A stretch of 12,391 nt of DNA from an uncultured Sporolactobacillus sp. (lineage in GTDB: Bacteria > Bacillota > Bacilli > Bacillales > Sporolactobacillaceae), in assembly GCA_900543345.1 (NCBI GenBank), contig UQRJ01000053.1, positions 1 through 12,391 on the forward strand. The letters run 5' to 3'. The position numbers and the translations under genes were made by a program. The notes below the pieces were generated by a model. It saw only the letters and a program-made list of their open reading frames with translations. It had not been told where the DNA came from and did no database searches. Of this stretch, positions 1 to 7,116 are shown in pieces (positions within the stretch are counted from its first letter, which is position 1; every line of letters starts with the position of its first letter).

Positions 1-48
1 CGAGATGTCTTAGGGTCTCGTGGGCTCGGAGATGTGTATAAGAGACAG
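1..48 (+). other. Illumina Nextera i7 adapter at left contig end (artefact)
   Basis: Positions 30-48 are the 19-base Tn5 mosaic end ending TATAAGAGACAG. Positions 15-29 are the read-2 linker GTCTCGTGGGCTCGG. Positions 1-6 (CGAGAT) are the tail of the P7 primer, and 7-14 (GTCTTAGG) fit an 8-base i7 index. This is library-construction sequence, not biology. Genuine DNA starts at about position 49. Translation across it gives the artefact peptide MCIRDR, often seen at ends of contaminated contigs. Confidence 0.98.
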
Positions 49-73
49 GTATGTTTTTTGTACACGTGTTATT

Positions 74-1402
74 TTATTTTTGATTAGCGCGGTTGGTCTG
101 GGTAATGATATCGGTGATCGAATCGGCGGCGGTATCGAGCGTCGCTTTCGGTGCCTGACCGTTCATCACGCTGTCGATCGCCTGCTGCATCACCATACGC
201 GCCTGCGGAGTGATCGTCGTTAAGAAGCCGCGCGTGTAGTAGGAGGTAATCGTCCGATGCAGCTGATCGGCCGAAACCTTCAGCTGCGGAATCTTTTTAT
301 ATGTTTTTTTCAGCAATGGTTCATCATAGGCTTTAACGTTGATGGGGAAGTAACCGGAACCGACATGCCATTTGGCCTGCACGGCGGGCGACTCCAAATA
401 TTTCATAAACGTAAACGCGGCTTGCTGCGTTTTTACTGACGGGCCTTTCGGCAGCCAAAGAGAAGCGCCGCCGATCGCAACGCCCTGCGGTTTCACCCCG
501 TCCGCGTGTGGCAGGAACCCGATACCGACCTTAAACGGTGCGTTCTGGATGATCTGCGCGGCGCTGGCGGACGAGCTGAGATACATGCCGAGCTTGCCGG
601 TCAGAAAAGCTGTTTGTTCATTGCCGCCATTTGTGCCGAAATAAGCCAGCAGCTGTTCGTTTTTCATCTTTTGCAGCCAATTGAAAATGCGGATGCCCTT
701 GGGGCGGTTAACCAATGATTGGGTAATTGCCCCCGTCCGACCATTGGCTTGATTGTAATTATAACCACGCTGCGTCGTTAACATTTCCTCGAAGTACCAC
801 GGATAGTTTAAGAAAGAAAAGCCGTCCATCCCTTTATTTGTCTGTATCAGCTTTTTGGCATCAGACTCGACTTCGGAAAAGGTCTTCGGCGGCTTGTCCG
901 GATCGAGACCGGCTTTTTTAAATGCGTCGGCGTTGTACATCAGCACCGGTGTCGACGAATTGAACGGCATCGAGTAGAGTTTCCCATTGATCGTATAAAA
1001 GCTGAGAATGTTCTTCTCCAACATGCTTGTATCATAATGATCTTTGTCGATAAATGACTGAACCGGAGTGATATAGCCACTGTCAATCATAAATTTTGTG
1101 CCGACTTCATAAGTTTGCACGATTGCCGGTACGTCTTTTGTTCCGCCGATCGTGCGAAACTTCGCCAGTGACTCCTCATAAGACCCTTGATAGACCGGTT
1201 TGACGTAAATTTTATGCTGTGATTGATTAAAATCGTCAATGATACTTTGCAGTGTTTGCCCGGCGACGCCACCCATCGAATGCCAGAAAACGACTTCGGT
1301 CCGACCGGGTTCCGGCGCGGCAGATAGATTGACCGAATAGAAGCCGAGCGACAACGCCAGTACGACAACCAGCATGAGGACGATCCATTTAAAACGATTC
1401 AC
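74..1402 (-). CDS. ugpB: ABC transporter substrate-binding protein, UgpB-like (glycerol-3-phosphate type)
   Basis: This 442-residue extracytoplasmic solute-binding protein (SBP family 1) would capture sn-glycerol-3-phosphate or glycerophosphodiesters for the UgpAE permease. Motifs resembling E. coli UgpB as I know it are FWHSMGG (about 40-46), YEVGT, NSSTPVLMYNADAFKKAGLD (about 149-168), IGGASLWL and GYFPI. The N-terminus has a basic start (MNRFK), a hydrophobic stretch to about residue 28, then LSAAPEP. There is no lipobox cysteine, and I see no cysteine anywhere in the protein, which is odd for a Gram-positive binding protein. The start is GTG at 1402, with AAGGAAG about 7 bases upstream. 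It is the last gene of the operon, 24 bases after ugpE. Only about 25 bases of genuine DNA follow the stop before the adapter, so its terminator or a following gene (such as a ugpQ/glpQ phosphodiesterase) is not visible. The family call is firm; the exact substrate is inferred. Confidence 0.9.
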   Translation of the reverse strand: MNRFKWIVLMLVVVLALSLGFYSVNLSAAPEPGRTEVVFWHSMGGVAGQTLQSIIDDFNQSQHKIYVKPVYQGSYEESLAKFRTIGGTKDVPAIVQTYEVGTKFMIDSGYITPVQSFIDKDHYDTSMLEKNILSFYTINGKLYSMPFNSSTPVLMYNADAFKKAGLDPDKPPKTFSEVESDAKKLIQTNKGMDGFSFLNYPWYFEEMLTTQRGYNYNQANGRTGAITQSLVNRPKGIRIFNWLQKMKNEQLLAYFGTNGGNEQTAFLTGKLGMYLSSSASAAQIIQNAPFKVGIGFLPHADGVKPQGVAIGGASLWLPKGPSVKTQQAAFTFMKYLESPAVQAKWHVGSGYFPINVKAYDEPLLKKTYKKIPQLKVSADQLHRTITSYYTRGFLTTITPQARMVMQQAIDSVMNGQAPKATLDTAADSITDIITQTNRANQK

Positions 1403-1426
1403 CTTGATCTTCCTTTCTGTGAAAAG

Positions 1427-2239
1427 TTATTTCAATGCGCCGTCGGTCAAGCCCCTCTGTAAGTGTTTCTGACCGAAGAACAACACGATCAGTGTCGGTA
1501 CGACGACAATAACCGCCGCTGCCATGACGACGCCCCAATCATTGACGGTTTCCTGTGATTGCAATTGACGCAGGCCGATCTGCAGCGGACGGACTCGTTC
1601 GTCGGTGGTTGTCAGCAGCGGCCAGAGATAAGAATTCCACGTGGTTAGAAAAGTATAAATCCCCAGCGTCACGAAACTGGTCTTGGATACCGGCAAAACG
1701 ACTTGTGTGAAGAAACGGAAATGGTTGATACCGGCGATTTGGGCAGCTTCCCACATTTCTTTGGGAATCGTCTTAAAATACTGACGGAGGAGAAACGTAC
1801 CGAACGCCGAAGCGAAGAACGGCACAGTCAGTCCCGCATAGCGGTTGATCCAGCCGAGGTGCTGGACAGTAACGAAATTCGGAATCATCGATGCTTCCCA
1901 AGGAATCATCATCGTTGAGATAAATAGCATGAACAGCAAACCCCGGCCTTTAAAATGCAAGAAGACGAAAGCATAGGCAGCCAGTCCGGAGACCGCCAGC
2001 ACGCCAAGGGTAACAATCAGTGAAATAAGAATGCTGTTTAGTAGAAAGCGCAGCAGCGGTACATCGCGGAAGGCTTCTAGGTAGTTTTCCGGATGCAATG
2101 CATGCGGCAGGAAATGGCCGAGCAACACTTCCTGGGCGCTCATGAAGCTGGCCGATAAGGCGTAGAGCATCGGAAAAAATAAGATCAATGACAGAATGAT
2201 CAAAACAATAGATAAACCGATTGGTTTGACCAGTCTCAT
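1427..2239 (-). CDS. ugpE: ABC transporter permease, UgpE/MalG-type
   Basis: This 270-residue inner-membrane permease forms the translocation pore with UgpA. It has about six hydrophobic segments, beginning with IGLSIVLIILSLILFFPMLY near the N-terminus. The cytoplasmic EAA loop that docks on the ATPase is present as EAAQIAGINHFRFF followed by LP, near residues 163-180. The length is usual for MalG-type permeases. The ATG start overlaps the ugpA stop by four bases (ATGA, 2236-2239), indicating translational coupling, and a GGCAGGTG site lies just upstream. Its place between ugpA and ugpB, both of which resemble Ugp proteins specifically, supports the UgpE name. From its sequence alone it could belong to any CUT1 sugar importer. 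Confidence 0.88.
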   Translation of the reverse strand: MRLVKPIGLSIVLIILSLILFFPMLYALSASFMSAQEVLLGHFLPHALHPENYLEAFRDVPLLRFLLNSILISLIVTLGVLAVSGLAAYAFVFLHFKGRGLLFMLFISTMMIPWEASMIPNFVTVQHLGWINRYAGLTVPFFASAFGTFLLRQYFKTIPKEMWEAAQIAGINHFRFFTQVVLPVSKTSFVTLGIYTFLTTWNSYLWPLLTTTDERVRPLQIGLRQLQSQETVNDWGVVMAAAVIVVVPTLIVLFFGQKHLQRGLTDGALK

Positions 2240-3180
2240 TGATAATGCACCTGCCTTTCGCCGAACTTAAATTGCAGAGCAGTAATCAGCAGAATGCAGC
2301 AAAAAAGGACGACAACCTCCGCACTGGCCGTTCCAAAGTCAAAATTAATGAATGCTTTTTGATAGATTGAATAGACGATCAAGTTCGTGATGTTTCCCGG
2401 TCCGCCTTTGGTCAGCAGGTCGATTTGGCCAAAAGTCTGAAAGGCATCGATCATCGATACCGTAATGATAAAAAATAGAGTCGGCGAAAGCATCGGCAGC
2501 GTGATCCGCCTTAGCTGATACCAATAACTGCATCCTTCGATCTGCGCACTTTCGTATAAATGTTCGTCGATCGTTTGCAAACCGCCGAGCAGAATCAAAA
2601 AGGCGAAGCCAAGATGCAGCCAGATCGTTGTCAGCGCGACCGAGAACAATGCCCACTTCGGATCGACCAACCAGTTGACGGCCGGGATACCCAACAATCC
2701 GAGCAGTCGATTGAGGATTCCTGCCGACGGATTAAAGATGAATAACCAGACTACCGATGAGGCGGCGACGGAAATTCCCATGCTCGACGAGAAAATAGTG
2801 CGGAAAAATCCGATTCCCGTTAATTTTTCATTGGCTAATAAGGCGAGGATCAATGCCAGAATGACCGTTGTCGGTACGGTATAGAGGACGAATAATAACG
2901 TACTGCCAGTGCTGGAAATAAATTCCGACGAACGCAGCAGTCGGACATAGTTGTCGAGACCGACGAATACGGTTGGCAGTCCCTTGCTATCGGAAAGGAA
3001 AAGACTGAGATAGAAGGTACGGAACAACGGATAGAATACGAAGACGATAAACAGGATCAACGAGGGCAGCAGGTATAACCAAGCCGCCGGCTGAGCCCCA
3101 AGGATGCGTTTCAGTGGATTTTCATGCTCAATGGCCGGCAACCCGATCTGCTTTTTGACTTCAGTCTGTTCCATGGCCAT
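2236..3180 (-). CDS. ugpA: ABC transporter permease, UgpA/MalF-type
   Basis: This 314-residue membrane permease is the partner of UgpE. A charged N-terminal tail of about 30 residues precedes the first membrane segment (WLYLLPSLILFIVFVFYPLF), and about six segments follow. The EAA loop is ESAQIEGCSYWYQLRRITLP. The C-terminal half carries DAFQTFGQIDLLTKGGPGN and the protein ends GERQVHYQ, resembling the E. coli UgpA ending VRYQ rather than a maltose permease. The ATG at 3180 shares one base with the ugpC stop (TGATG), with AGAGGTGA about 7 bases upstream. A second in-frame ATG two codons later is possible but has a less well-placed ribosome site. The tight overlap implies co-translation with the ATPase. 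Confidence 0.9.
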   Translation of the reverse strand: MAMEQTEVKKQIGLPAIEHENPLKRILGAQPAAWLYLLPSLILFIVFVFYPLFRTFYLSLFLSDSKGLPTVFVGLDNYVRLLRSSEFISSTGSTLLFVLYTVPTTVILALILALLANEKLTGIGFFRTIFSSSMGISVAASSVVWLFIFNPSAGILNRLLGLLGIPAVNWLVDPKWALFSVALTTIWLHLGFAFLILLGGLQTIDEHLYESAQIEGCSYWYQLRRITLPMLSPTLFFIITVSMIDAFQTFGQIDLLTKGGPGNITNLIVYSIYQKAFINFDFGTASAEVVVLFCCILLITALQFKFGERQVHYQ

Positions 3181-4292
3181 CAGACGGTCACCTCTTCGGC
3201 TTTCTGCGGACGTTTCGGGTCGTAGACGATCTGTCCGCTTTTCCGCTCGAACAGCAACAGATTTTCCGGAGATACAGCCATTTCATGGACGCTGCCAGAC
3301 GGAATGCTCCACTGGCCCTCCCATTTTGCTGTCCAGAGTTGATGATTGAGTGAAAAAGTCAGCTGAGTTTCGTTTCCTAGAATTTCCGTGTCGAAAACGT
3401 TGACGGAAAAACGAACGGCTTTTGTATCGGTGCGTTCGGCTGGTCGGATATTCTCTGGTCGAATGCCGAGGGTGAACTCGCCGTCAGAGACCGGCAATTC
3501 AATGGAGAGGGTCCGGTCGGTGCCGATCCGCAGGACTTTTTGCATGCTGTCGTAAACGGCCGGTGTCAGGTTCATTTGCGGTGAACCGATGAATGAGGCA
3601 ACGAACGTGTTATCCGGATGGTTATAGACGTCGATCGGCCGGCCGACCTGCTGCACTGCACCGTCGTGGAGCACCGCCATTCGGTCGCCCATCGTCATCG
3701 CTTCGATTTGATCGTGCGTGACGTAGATCATTGTCGTGCCGATGTTCCGCTGAATGCGACGGATTTCCGAGCGCATGCGGGCACGCAATTTCGCGTCGAG
3801 ATTGGAGAGCGGTTCGTCCATCAGACAAATGGGCGCTTCGCTGACAATCGAACGTGCCAAAGCGACACGCTGCCGCTGGCCGCCCGACAATTGTCGCGGC
3901 TTGCGTTCAAGATAGGGGACGAGGTTCAGCATTTCTGCAGCCTCGCGCAGTCTTTTCTCAACGATGTCCTTACCGATTCGGTGTGCTTTCAGGCCGAAAA
4001 CGATATTTTCCCGAGCGCTCAGGTGGGGGTAGAGTGCATAATTCTGGAAGACCATTGACAGGCTGCGCTTGCTGGGCGGAAGCAGATTGGCCGGTTTGCC
4101 GCCAATCAGTAGCGTCCCGGCTGTAATGTCCTCCAGACCGGCAATCATCCGCAGAATGGTACTTTTTCCGCAACCGGATGGCCCGACCAGAACAAAAAAT
4201 TCTCCAGACTGAATACTGAGATTCAATTTCTTGATAACAGCGGGTCCGTTTCCGTACGTTTTTGTGACATCGATCAGTTCAACCGATTTCAA
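3180..4292 (-). CDS. ugpC: ABC transporter ATP-binding protein, UgpC/MalK/MsmX-type
   Basis: This 370-residue cytoplasmic ATPase powers the UgpAE importer. The nucleotide-binding domain (about 1-235) has Walker A GPSGCGKST (37-45), Q-loop Q83, signature LSGGQ (135-139), Walker B ending D159-E160 and switch H193. The rest is a MalK-type regulatory OB/TOBE domain (about 236-370) containing GIRPENI and a final AVSPENLLLFE. All catalytic residues are intact and the length is usual for the family. It is the first gene of the operon. Many Bacilli share one MsmX ATPase among importers, so a dedicated copy here suggests a self-contained system. The start is TTG at 4292, chosen because an excellent GGAGGAGA site sits 7 bases upstream and no in-frame ATG is better placed. 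Confidence 0.92.
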   Translation of the reverse strand: MKSVELIDVTKTYGNGPAVIKKLNLSIQSGEFFVLVGPSGCGKSTILRMIAGLEDITAGTLLIGGKPANLLPPSKRSLSMVFQNYALYPHLSARENIVFGLKAHRIGKDIVEKRLREAAEMLNLVPYLERKPRQLSGGQRQRVALARSIVSEAPICLMDEPLSNLDAKLRARMRSEIRRIQRNIGTTMIYVTHDQIEAMTMGDRMAVLHDGAVQQVGRPIDVYNHPDNTFVASFIGSPQMNLTPAVYDSMQKVLRIGTDRTLSIELPVSDGEFTLGIRPENIRPAERTDTKAVRFSVNVFDTEILGNETQLTFSLNHQLWTAKWEGQWSIPSGSVHEMAVSPENLLLFERKSGQIVYDPKRPQKAEEVTV

Positions 4293-4307
4293 TGTTCGAT
4301 CTCCTCC
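4290..4307 (-). promoter_or_regulatory. Ribosome binding site fixing a TTG start of ugpC
   Basis: On the minus strand GGAGGAGA (4307-4300) is followed by 7 bases and then TTG (4292-4290). The near-perfect anti-16S complement and ideal spacing decide for the rare TTG start. Confidence 0.75.
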
Positions 4308-4335
4308 ATTCTGTAAGATTGCTTGTTCAGTGATC

Positions 4336-4341
4336 AGTATA
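4336..4341 (-). promoter_or_regulatory. Possible -10 box of the ugpCAEB promoter
   Basis: TATACT on the minus strand lies about 45 bases upstream of the ugpC start. No good TTGACA-like -35 sits 16-18 bases further upstream, so the promoter is weak or activator-dependent, or the call is wrong. Confidence 0.35.
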
Positions 4342-4495
4342 GTACGAAAAAAATCGAGAAAAGCTCTTGTTCGCCAATGATTACGAATAATTCATACAAT
4401 TTACGCTGCCTTAATGCTAATCGACAAATTGCGACACGTCCGGTATTACTGCGCGGTTTGCCGGTCAACTAGGTTATTAAAGCGAACCGGTTGAT

Positions 4496-4526
4496 GCTGT
4501 TTGAGAGCAGCTGTCTTGATTTTTTT
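4496..4526 (+). terminator. Weak hairpin plus T-run, possible rightward terminator
   Basis: GCTGTT / GAGCAGC can fold into a stem of about 6 pairs, including one G-U, with a TGAG loop (4496-4511). A seven-T run follows at 4520-4526. The gap between stem and T-run is longer than ideal and no rightward gene precedes it, so its role is unclear. Confidence 0.25.
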
Positions 4527-4732
4527 ATCACTTTCTCGATCTATCTGTGGAAGTTGTCGAATGATTGCGACGTCAATGATATACGCCGGCCGCCGGTTAG
4601 TTGACGATGTCTGTCGGGCATACTGCTCGCTGCAGTCATTTTATACGGTGATCAGTTATTGCCGATTTGAGAAAGTGTTCACCGATTTGTAGCATTCATT
4701 GAACAGCGAAGCGGATGGGAGGGGCTTTTTGG

Positions 4733-4762
4733 TTGCCGCAAGCGGATTCCGACGACTATACT
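4733..4762 (+). promoter_or_regulatory. Predicted sigma-A promoter of the aldo/keto reductase
   Basis: A -35 box TTGCCG (4733-4738, 4 of 6 matches) is separated by 18 bases from a -10 box TATACT (4757-4762, 5 of 6 matches). Transcription would begin near 4769, leaving a leader of about 58 bases before the ATG at 4827. Confidence 0.5.
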
Positions 4763-4773
4763 TTTACTGTAAA
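4763..4773. promoter_or_regulatory. Palindrome TTTAC-T-GTAAA at the predicted transcription start
   Basis: This perfect 11-base palindrome follows the predicted -10 box directly and covers the expected start point, where a repressor operator would commonly lie. No regulator can be named from the sequence. Confidence 0.35.
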
Positions 4774-4826
4774 GTGATTCGCTTTATCCATTCGATCGGC
4801 CTATTGATTATACAGGGGGGAAAAGC

Positions 4827-5648
4827 ATGTCAATTTTAACGGATTTTTACACATTGAGTAATGGCAATGAAATACCCAAGGTCGGATTCGGGACTTGGCA
4901 GATTCCGGCGGGAGCGGTCGCTTATGACGCGGTCCGCCATGCATTGCAGGCAGGGTATCGTCATATTGATACGGCTTGGGCCTATGGCAATGAAAAGAGT
5001 GTCGGCCGGGCCGTTCGCGACTCCGGAATCGACCGCGGCAACGTTTTTGTTACATCGAAGCTGCCGGCCGAAGCGAAAAGCTATACTGAAGCGAAAAAAC
5101 GCCTGGCGGAAACACTGGCTAATCTCGATCTCGGTTATCTGGACCTCTATTTGATTCATGCGCCGTGGCCGTGGGGCAAGCGCGGTTCCGACTATTCCAA
5201 AGAGAATGTCGCGGTGTGGAAGCTGATGGAAGAGGCCTATCAGTCCGGTAAGGTAAAAGCGATCGGCATCTCCAATTTCGGCGTGGCCGAAATGAAAAAT
5301 ATCTTTGAACACTCGACGATTAAACCGATGGTCAATCAAATCCGTTATTTTATCGGTTTCACGGAACCGGATATTACGGCCTATGCTCAAGACAACGGTT
5401 TGTTGGTCGAGGCTTATTCGCCGCTGGCTACCGGCCGGGTACTGAATAATCCGCAACTCAAGCAAACGGCCCAAAAATATAATGCATCGGTTGCCCAACT
5501 GTCAATCCGTTATTGCGTGCAGAAGGGCGTCTTACCCTTGCCTAAAGCGACAAGCGAGGACCATATCCGCAGCAACACGGAATTGGACTTTCAGATTGCG
5601 GATGAAGACATGGCCTATTTAGACGGATTAGCGGATACGTCGAAATAA
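4827..5648 (+). CDS. Aldo/keto reductase, 2,5-diketo-D-gluconate reductase-like (AKR5 type)
   Basis: This 273-residue cytoplasmic NADPH-dependent oxidoreductase reduces aldehydes or ketones to alcohols. The (beta/alpha)8-barrel family signature GYRHIDTAWAYGNEKSVG covers residues 43-60. The catalytic tetrad is visible as D48, Y53, K78 (TSKLP) and H111 (YLIHAPWP). A cofactor-binding C-terminal motif LPKATSEDHIRSNTE is present. The length matches the family. The ATG at 4827 has a GGGGGG-rich ribosome site (4815-4820) 6 bases upstream. The gene stands alone, divergent from ugp, with its own predicted promoter and a strong hairpin after the stop. The substrate cannot be read from the sequence; methylglyoxal, diketogluconate and other carbonyls are all possible in this family. 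The long open frame antisense to it is a shadow. Confidence 0.92.
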   Translation: MSILTDFYTLSNGNEIPKVGFGTWQIPAGAVAYDAVRHALQAGYRHIDTAWAYGNEKSVGRAVRDSGIDRGNVFVTSKLPAEAKSYTEAKKRLAETLANLDLGYLDLYLIHAPWPWGKRGSDYSKENVAVWKLMEEAYQSGKVKAIGISNFGVAEMKNIFEHSTIKPMVNQIRYFIGFTEPDITAYAQDNGLLVEAYSPLATGRVLNNPQLKQTAQKYNASVAQLSIRYCVQKGVLPLPKATSEDHIRSNTELDFQIADEDMAYLDGLADTSK

Positions 5649-5670
5649 TGGCTATCGCCTGGTTTGATAA

Positions 5671-5705
5671 CGGCCCGGCTGCCGATGAATGTGGCGGCCG
5701 GGCCG
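5671..5705 (+). terminator. GC-rich hairpin after the aldo/keto reductase
   Basis: A 13-pair stem with one G-U (5671-5683 with 5693-5705) and a 9-base loop begins 22 bases after the stop. It is followed only by CTTTATACC rather than a T-run, so it may terminate weakly, stabilise the mRNA 3' end, or act on both strands. Confidence 0.6.
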
Positions 5706-5763
5706 CTTTATACCTCTGCCGATTGCTTGGGTCGAAACGCCTATAGGGGAAAATCCTACCATT

Positions 5764-5794
5764 GAACCATAGGTAAAAGTGACCAAAGAACCAT
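5764..5794 (+). repeat. Short direct repeat GAACCAT x2 upstream of the small winged-helix gene
   Basis: GAACCAT occurs at 5764-5770 and 5788-5794, 24 bases apart, upstream of the gene starting at 5840. It could be a binding site or chance. Confidence 0.25.
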
Positions 5795-5839
5795 TACGGC
5801 CCGGTATCGATCACCGATAATAAAATTGAGGTGATAAAA

Positions 5840-6079
5840 ATGAACCAACCTCCAAGAATCAACGATGAAACACTGCAGGAAATTATCTCCTTGTTAAAAA
5901 ATCAAACACCGATGAAATCGACGGTCATTGCCGAAAAGCTGCACAAAAGTCCGATTGATGTGATCAAGATATTGTGGAGAAAAGAAAACGATCCAATTTT
6001 CGTCAGAGAAGTGCACAAAAGAAAGAAAGGCCTCATCGTGCAACCGACATACGGATTGAAAAAGAGCGTCAATGAATAA
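5840..6079 (+). CDS. Small winged-helix-like DNA-binding protein, unrecognised family
   Basis: This 79-residue protein is one I do not recognise. Its pattern suggests a winged helix-turn-helix: helix 1 ETLQEIISLLKNQ (about 9-21), helix 2 KSTVIAEKLHK (about 25-36), a recognition helix SPIDVIKILWRKE, then strands FVREVH and GLIVQP joined by a basic turn KRKKG as the wing. It is lysine-rich and more AT-rich than its neighbours. The ATG at 5840 is preferred because GAGGTGAT lies about 6 bases upstream; an in-frame GTG at 5831 falls inside that ribosome site. It lies alone on the plus strand, convergent with hrtBA, and a strong terminator follows 133 bases after its stop. It could be a small regulator, but no target is indicated. 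Confidence 0.7.
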   Translation: MNQPPRINDETLQEIISLLKNQTPMKSTVIAEKLHKSPIDVIKILWRKENDPIFVREVHKRKKGLIVQPTYGLKKSVNE

Positions 6080-6418
6080 TCTGTCGATGCCTGCCTGCGA
6101 GGGCAGGCCATGTTGCATCAGAATGGCGAGAGGGACCGAAGCGGCTGTTAAGTGGGATTATCCGCAGAAAATGAATTCAATCATAGGGGTAGGAATTTAT
6201 CCGCTTAATTACCCGGTCATCTCTTGATTTTTAATCCAAGGGAAAATGACCGGGCTGTTTTTTTTTGCCTGTTATTTGCTTTTGCTGCAATGTATCGACC
6301 GCGAGAACTGCCTGCCGCCTCATTCATTCTCTGCTGCAAGTTCTGTCTGCGACGGCACCTGCCTAATTGAAATAGCTGGATGGTCCTTTTGCTGTTTAGT
6401 TGTTTCCGGCTCTGTTTG
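6080..6418. other. Convergent intergenic region between the winged-helix gene and hrtA
   Basis: This 339-base stretch without a supported gene holds a compact hairpin (GCCTGCC 6089-6095 with GGCAGGC 6102-6108), the repeated octamer TTATCCGC (6158-6165 and 6197-6204), and the terminator at 6212-6266. From 6267 to 6418 I see nothing I can name. No leftward T-run terminator for hrtBA is evident. Confidence 0.6.
6212..6266 (+). terminator. Rho-independent terminator, rightward
   Basis: CCCGGTCAT (6212-6220) pairs perfectly with ATGACCGGG (6246-6254), with a partial inner stem CTTGAT / ATCCAAG, followed by CTG and nine T (6258-6266). It would end transcripts from the winged-helix gene. On the opposite strand the stem is followed only by TAATTAAG, so leftward termination of hrtBA would be weak. 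Confidence 0.85.
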
Positions 6419-7111
6419 TCAGTTGCCCGGCGCATCGTCTGCGTGCAAATTCCCGTCTTCCAAGTAGATGACGCGATCGCAGCATGCAAGCATCCGCGTG
6501 TCATGCGTGATCATCAGAGCAGCTTTTCCGTGCGACCGGACCTCATCATTCAGCCAGTGAATGATCGCTTTAGCCCGTTTAAAGTCGAGACTGGCCGTTG
6601 GTTCGTCGGCGAGAATCAGATCGGGCCGGTTCATTAAAGCACGGGCAATGGCTACCCGCTGCCGTTCACCGCCAGAGAGCTGAGACGGGTAATATTGGGA
6701 CCGCGCTGCCAGTCCCGCTTTCTCAAGCAATCGATCCGCTCGCTGCCGTGCTTCTTGTTTCGGCGTGTGTCGCAGTCCGGAGACGAACAGCAATTGCTCC
6801 CTTGCGGTCAGATAAGGGATAAGATGAGCGCTCTGAAAAATAAAGCCGATCGACCGAAGACGCAGAGCGATTCGCTCCTTTAGACGCATCGCAGTCGTCA
6901 CTTTTCCATTTAGCGTTACCTTTCCGCCTGTGGGCAGCATTAGCGCACCAGCTAACGACAACAAGGTGCTTTTTCCTGCTCCGGATGGACCGACCAGTGC
7001 GACAAACTCACCTTTATGAATGGAGAAACTGATATCTTTAAGTACGTCCAACGTTGCGTCACCGTCTCTGTATGACTTCTTCACATGAACAAAAGTTAAA
7101 ATCGTTTTCAT
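6419..7111 (-). CDS. hrtA: HrtA-like heme-efflux ABC transporter ATPase
   Basis: This cytoplasmic ATPase of the MacB/LolD/HrtA class has about 230 residues and pairs with the HrtB-like permease to expel toxic heme. Walker A is GPSGAGKST (41-49), Q-loop Q93 (IFQSAHLIPYLT), signature LSGGE (145-149), Walker B ending D169-E170, and switch H203. All catalytic residues are intact. The start is uncertain: a GTG at 7120 overlaps the hrtB stop by four bases (GTGA) but has its ribosome site (AAGGAG) too close, whereas ATG at 7111 is about 10 bases from that site and is preferred. The HrtA name rests largely on its partner; alone it would be called a LolD/MacB-type ATPase with unknown substrate. Confidence 0.82.
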   Translation of the reverse strand: MKTILTFVHVKKSYRDGDATLDVLKDISFSIHKGEFVALVGPSGAGKSTLLSLAGALMLPTGGKVTLNGKVTTAMRLKERIALRLRSIGFIFQSAHLIPYLTAREQLLFVSGLRHTPKQEARQRADRLLEKAGLAARSQYYPSQLSGGERQRVAIARALMNRPDLILADEPTASLDFKRAKAIIHWLNDEVRSHGKAALMITHDTRMLACCDRVIYLEDGNLHADDAPGN

Positions 7112-7116
7112 TCTGC

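Larger units (their letters stand above)
4293..4826. other. Long divergent intergenic region between ugpC and the aldo/keto reductase
   Basis: These 534 bases carry no gene I can support. They hold the ugp ribosome site, a possible ugp -10 box, a weak rightward hairpin with T-run (4496-4526), the reductase promoter and operator-like repeats near 4709-4773. CCGGT recurs several times between 4439 and 4600, including the palindrome AACCGGTT at 4485-4492. A 63-codon open frame at 4501-4692 starts TTG, lacks a ribosome site and looks spurious. Confidence 0.6.

Noticed and set aside
20..223. 67-codon open frame at the left end
   Set aside because: It starts inside the Nextera adapter (MCIRDR peptide) and runs antisense to ugpB.
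3618..4058. 146-codon frame antisense to ugpC
   Set aside because: It lies wholly opposite the conserved ATPase core; its histidine- and aspartate-rich composition is typical of an antisense shadow.
4501..4692. 63-codon frame in the ugpC/reductase gap
   Set aside because: It has a TTG start, no ribosome site, a cysteine-rich sequence without pattern, and includes the T-run of a hairpin.
4836..5498. 220-codon frame antisense to the aldo/keto reductase
   Set aside because: It is a mirror of a well-supported gene with an intact catalytic tetrad; it has no domain pattern and no ribosome site of note.
6217..6504. 95-codon minus-strand frame beyond hrtA
   Set aside because: It begins inside hrtA in another frame, runs through the terminator hairpin, and is basic and low in pattern.
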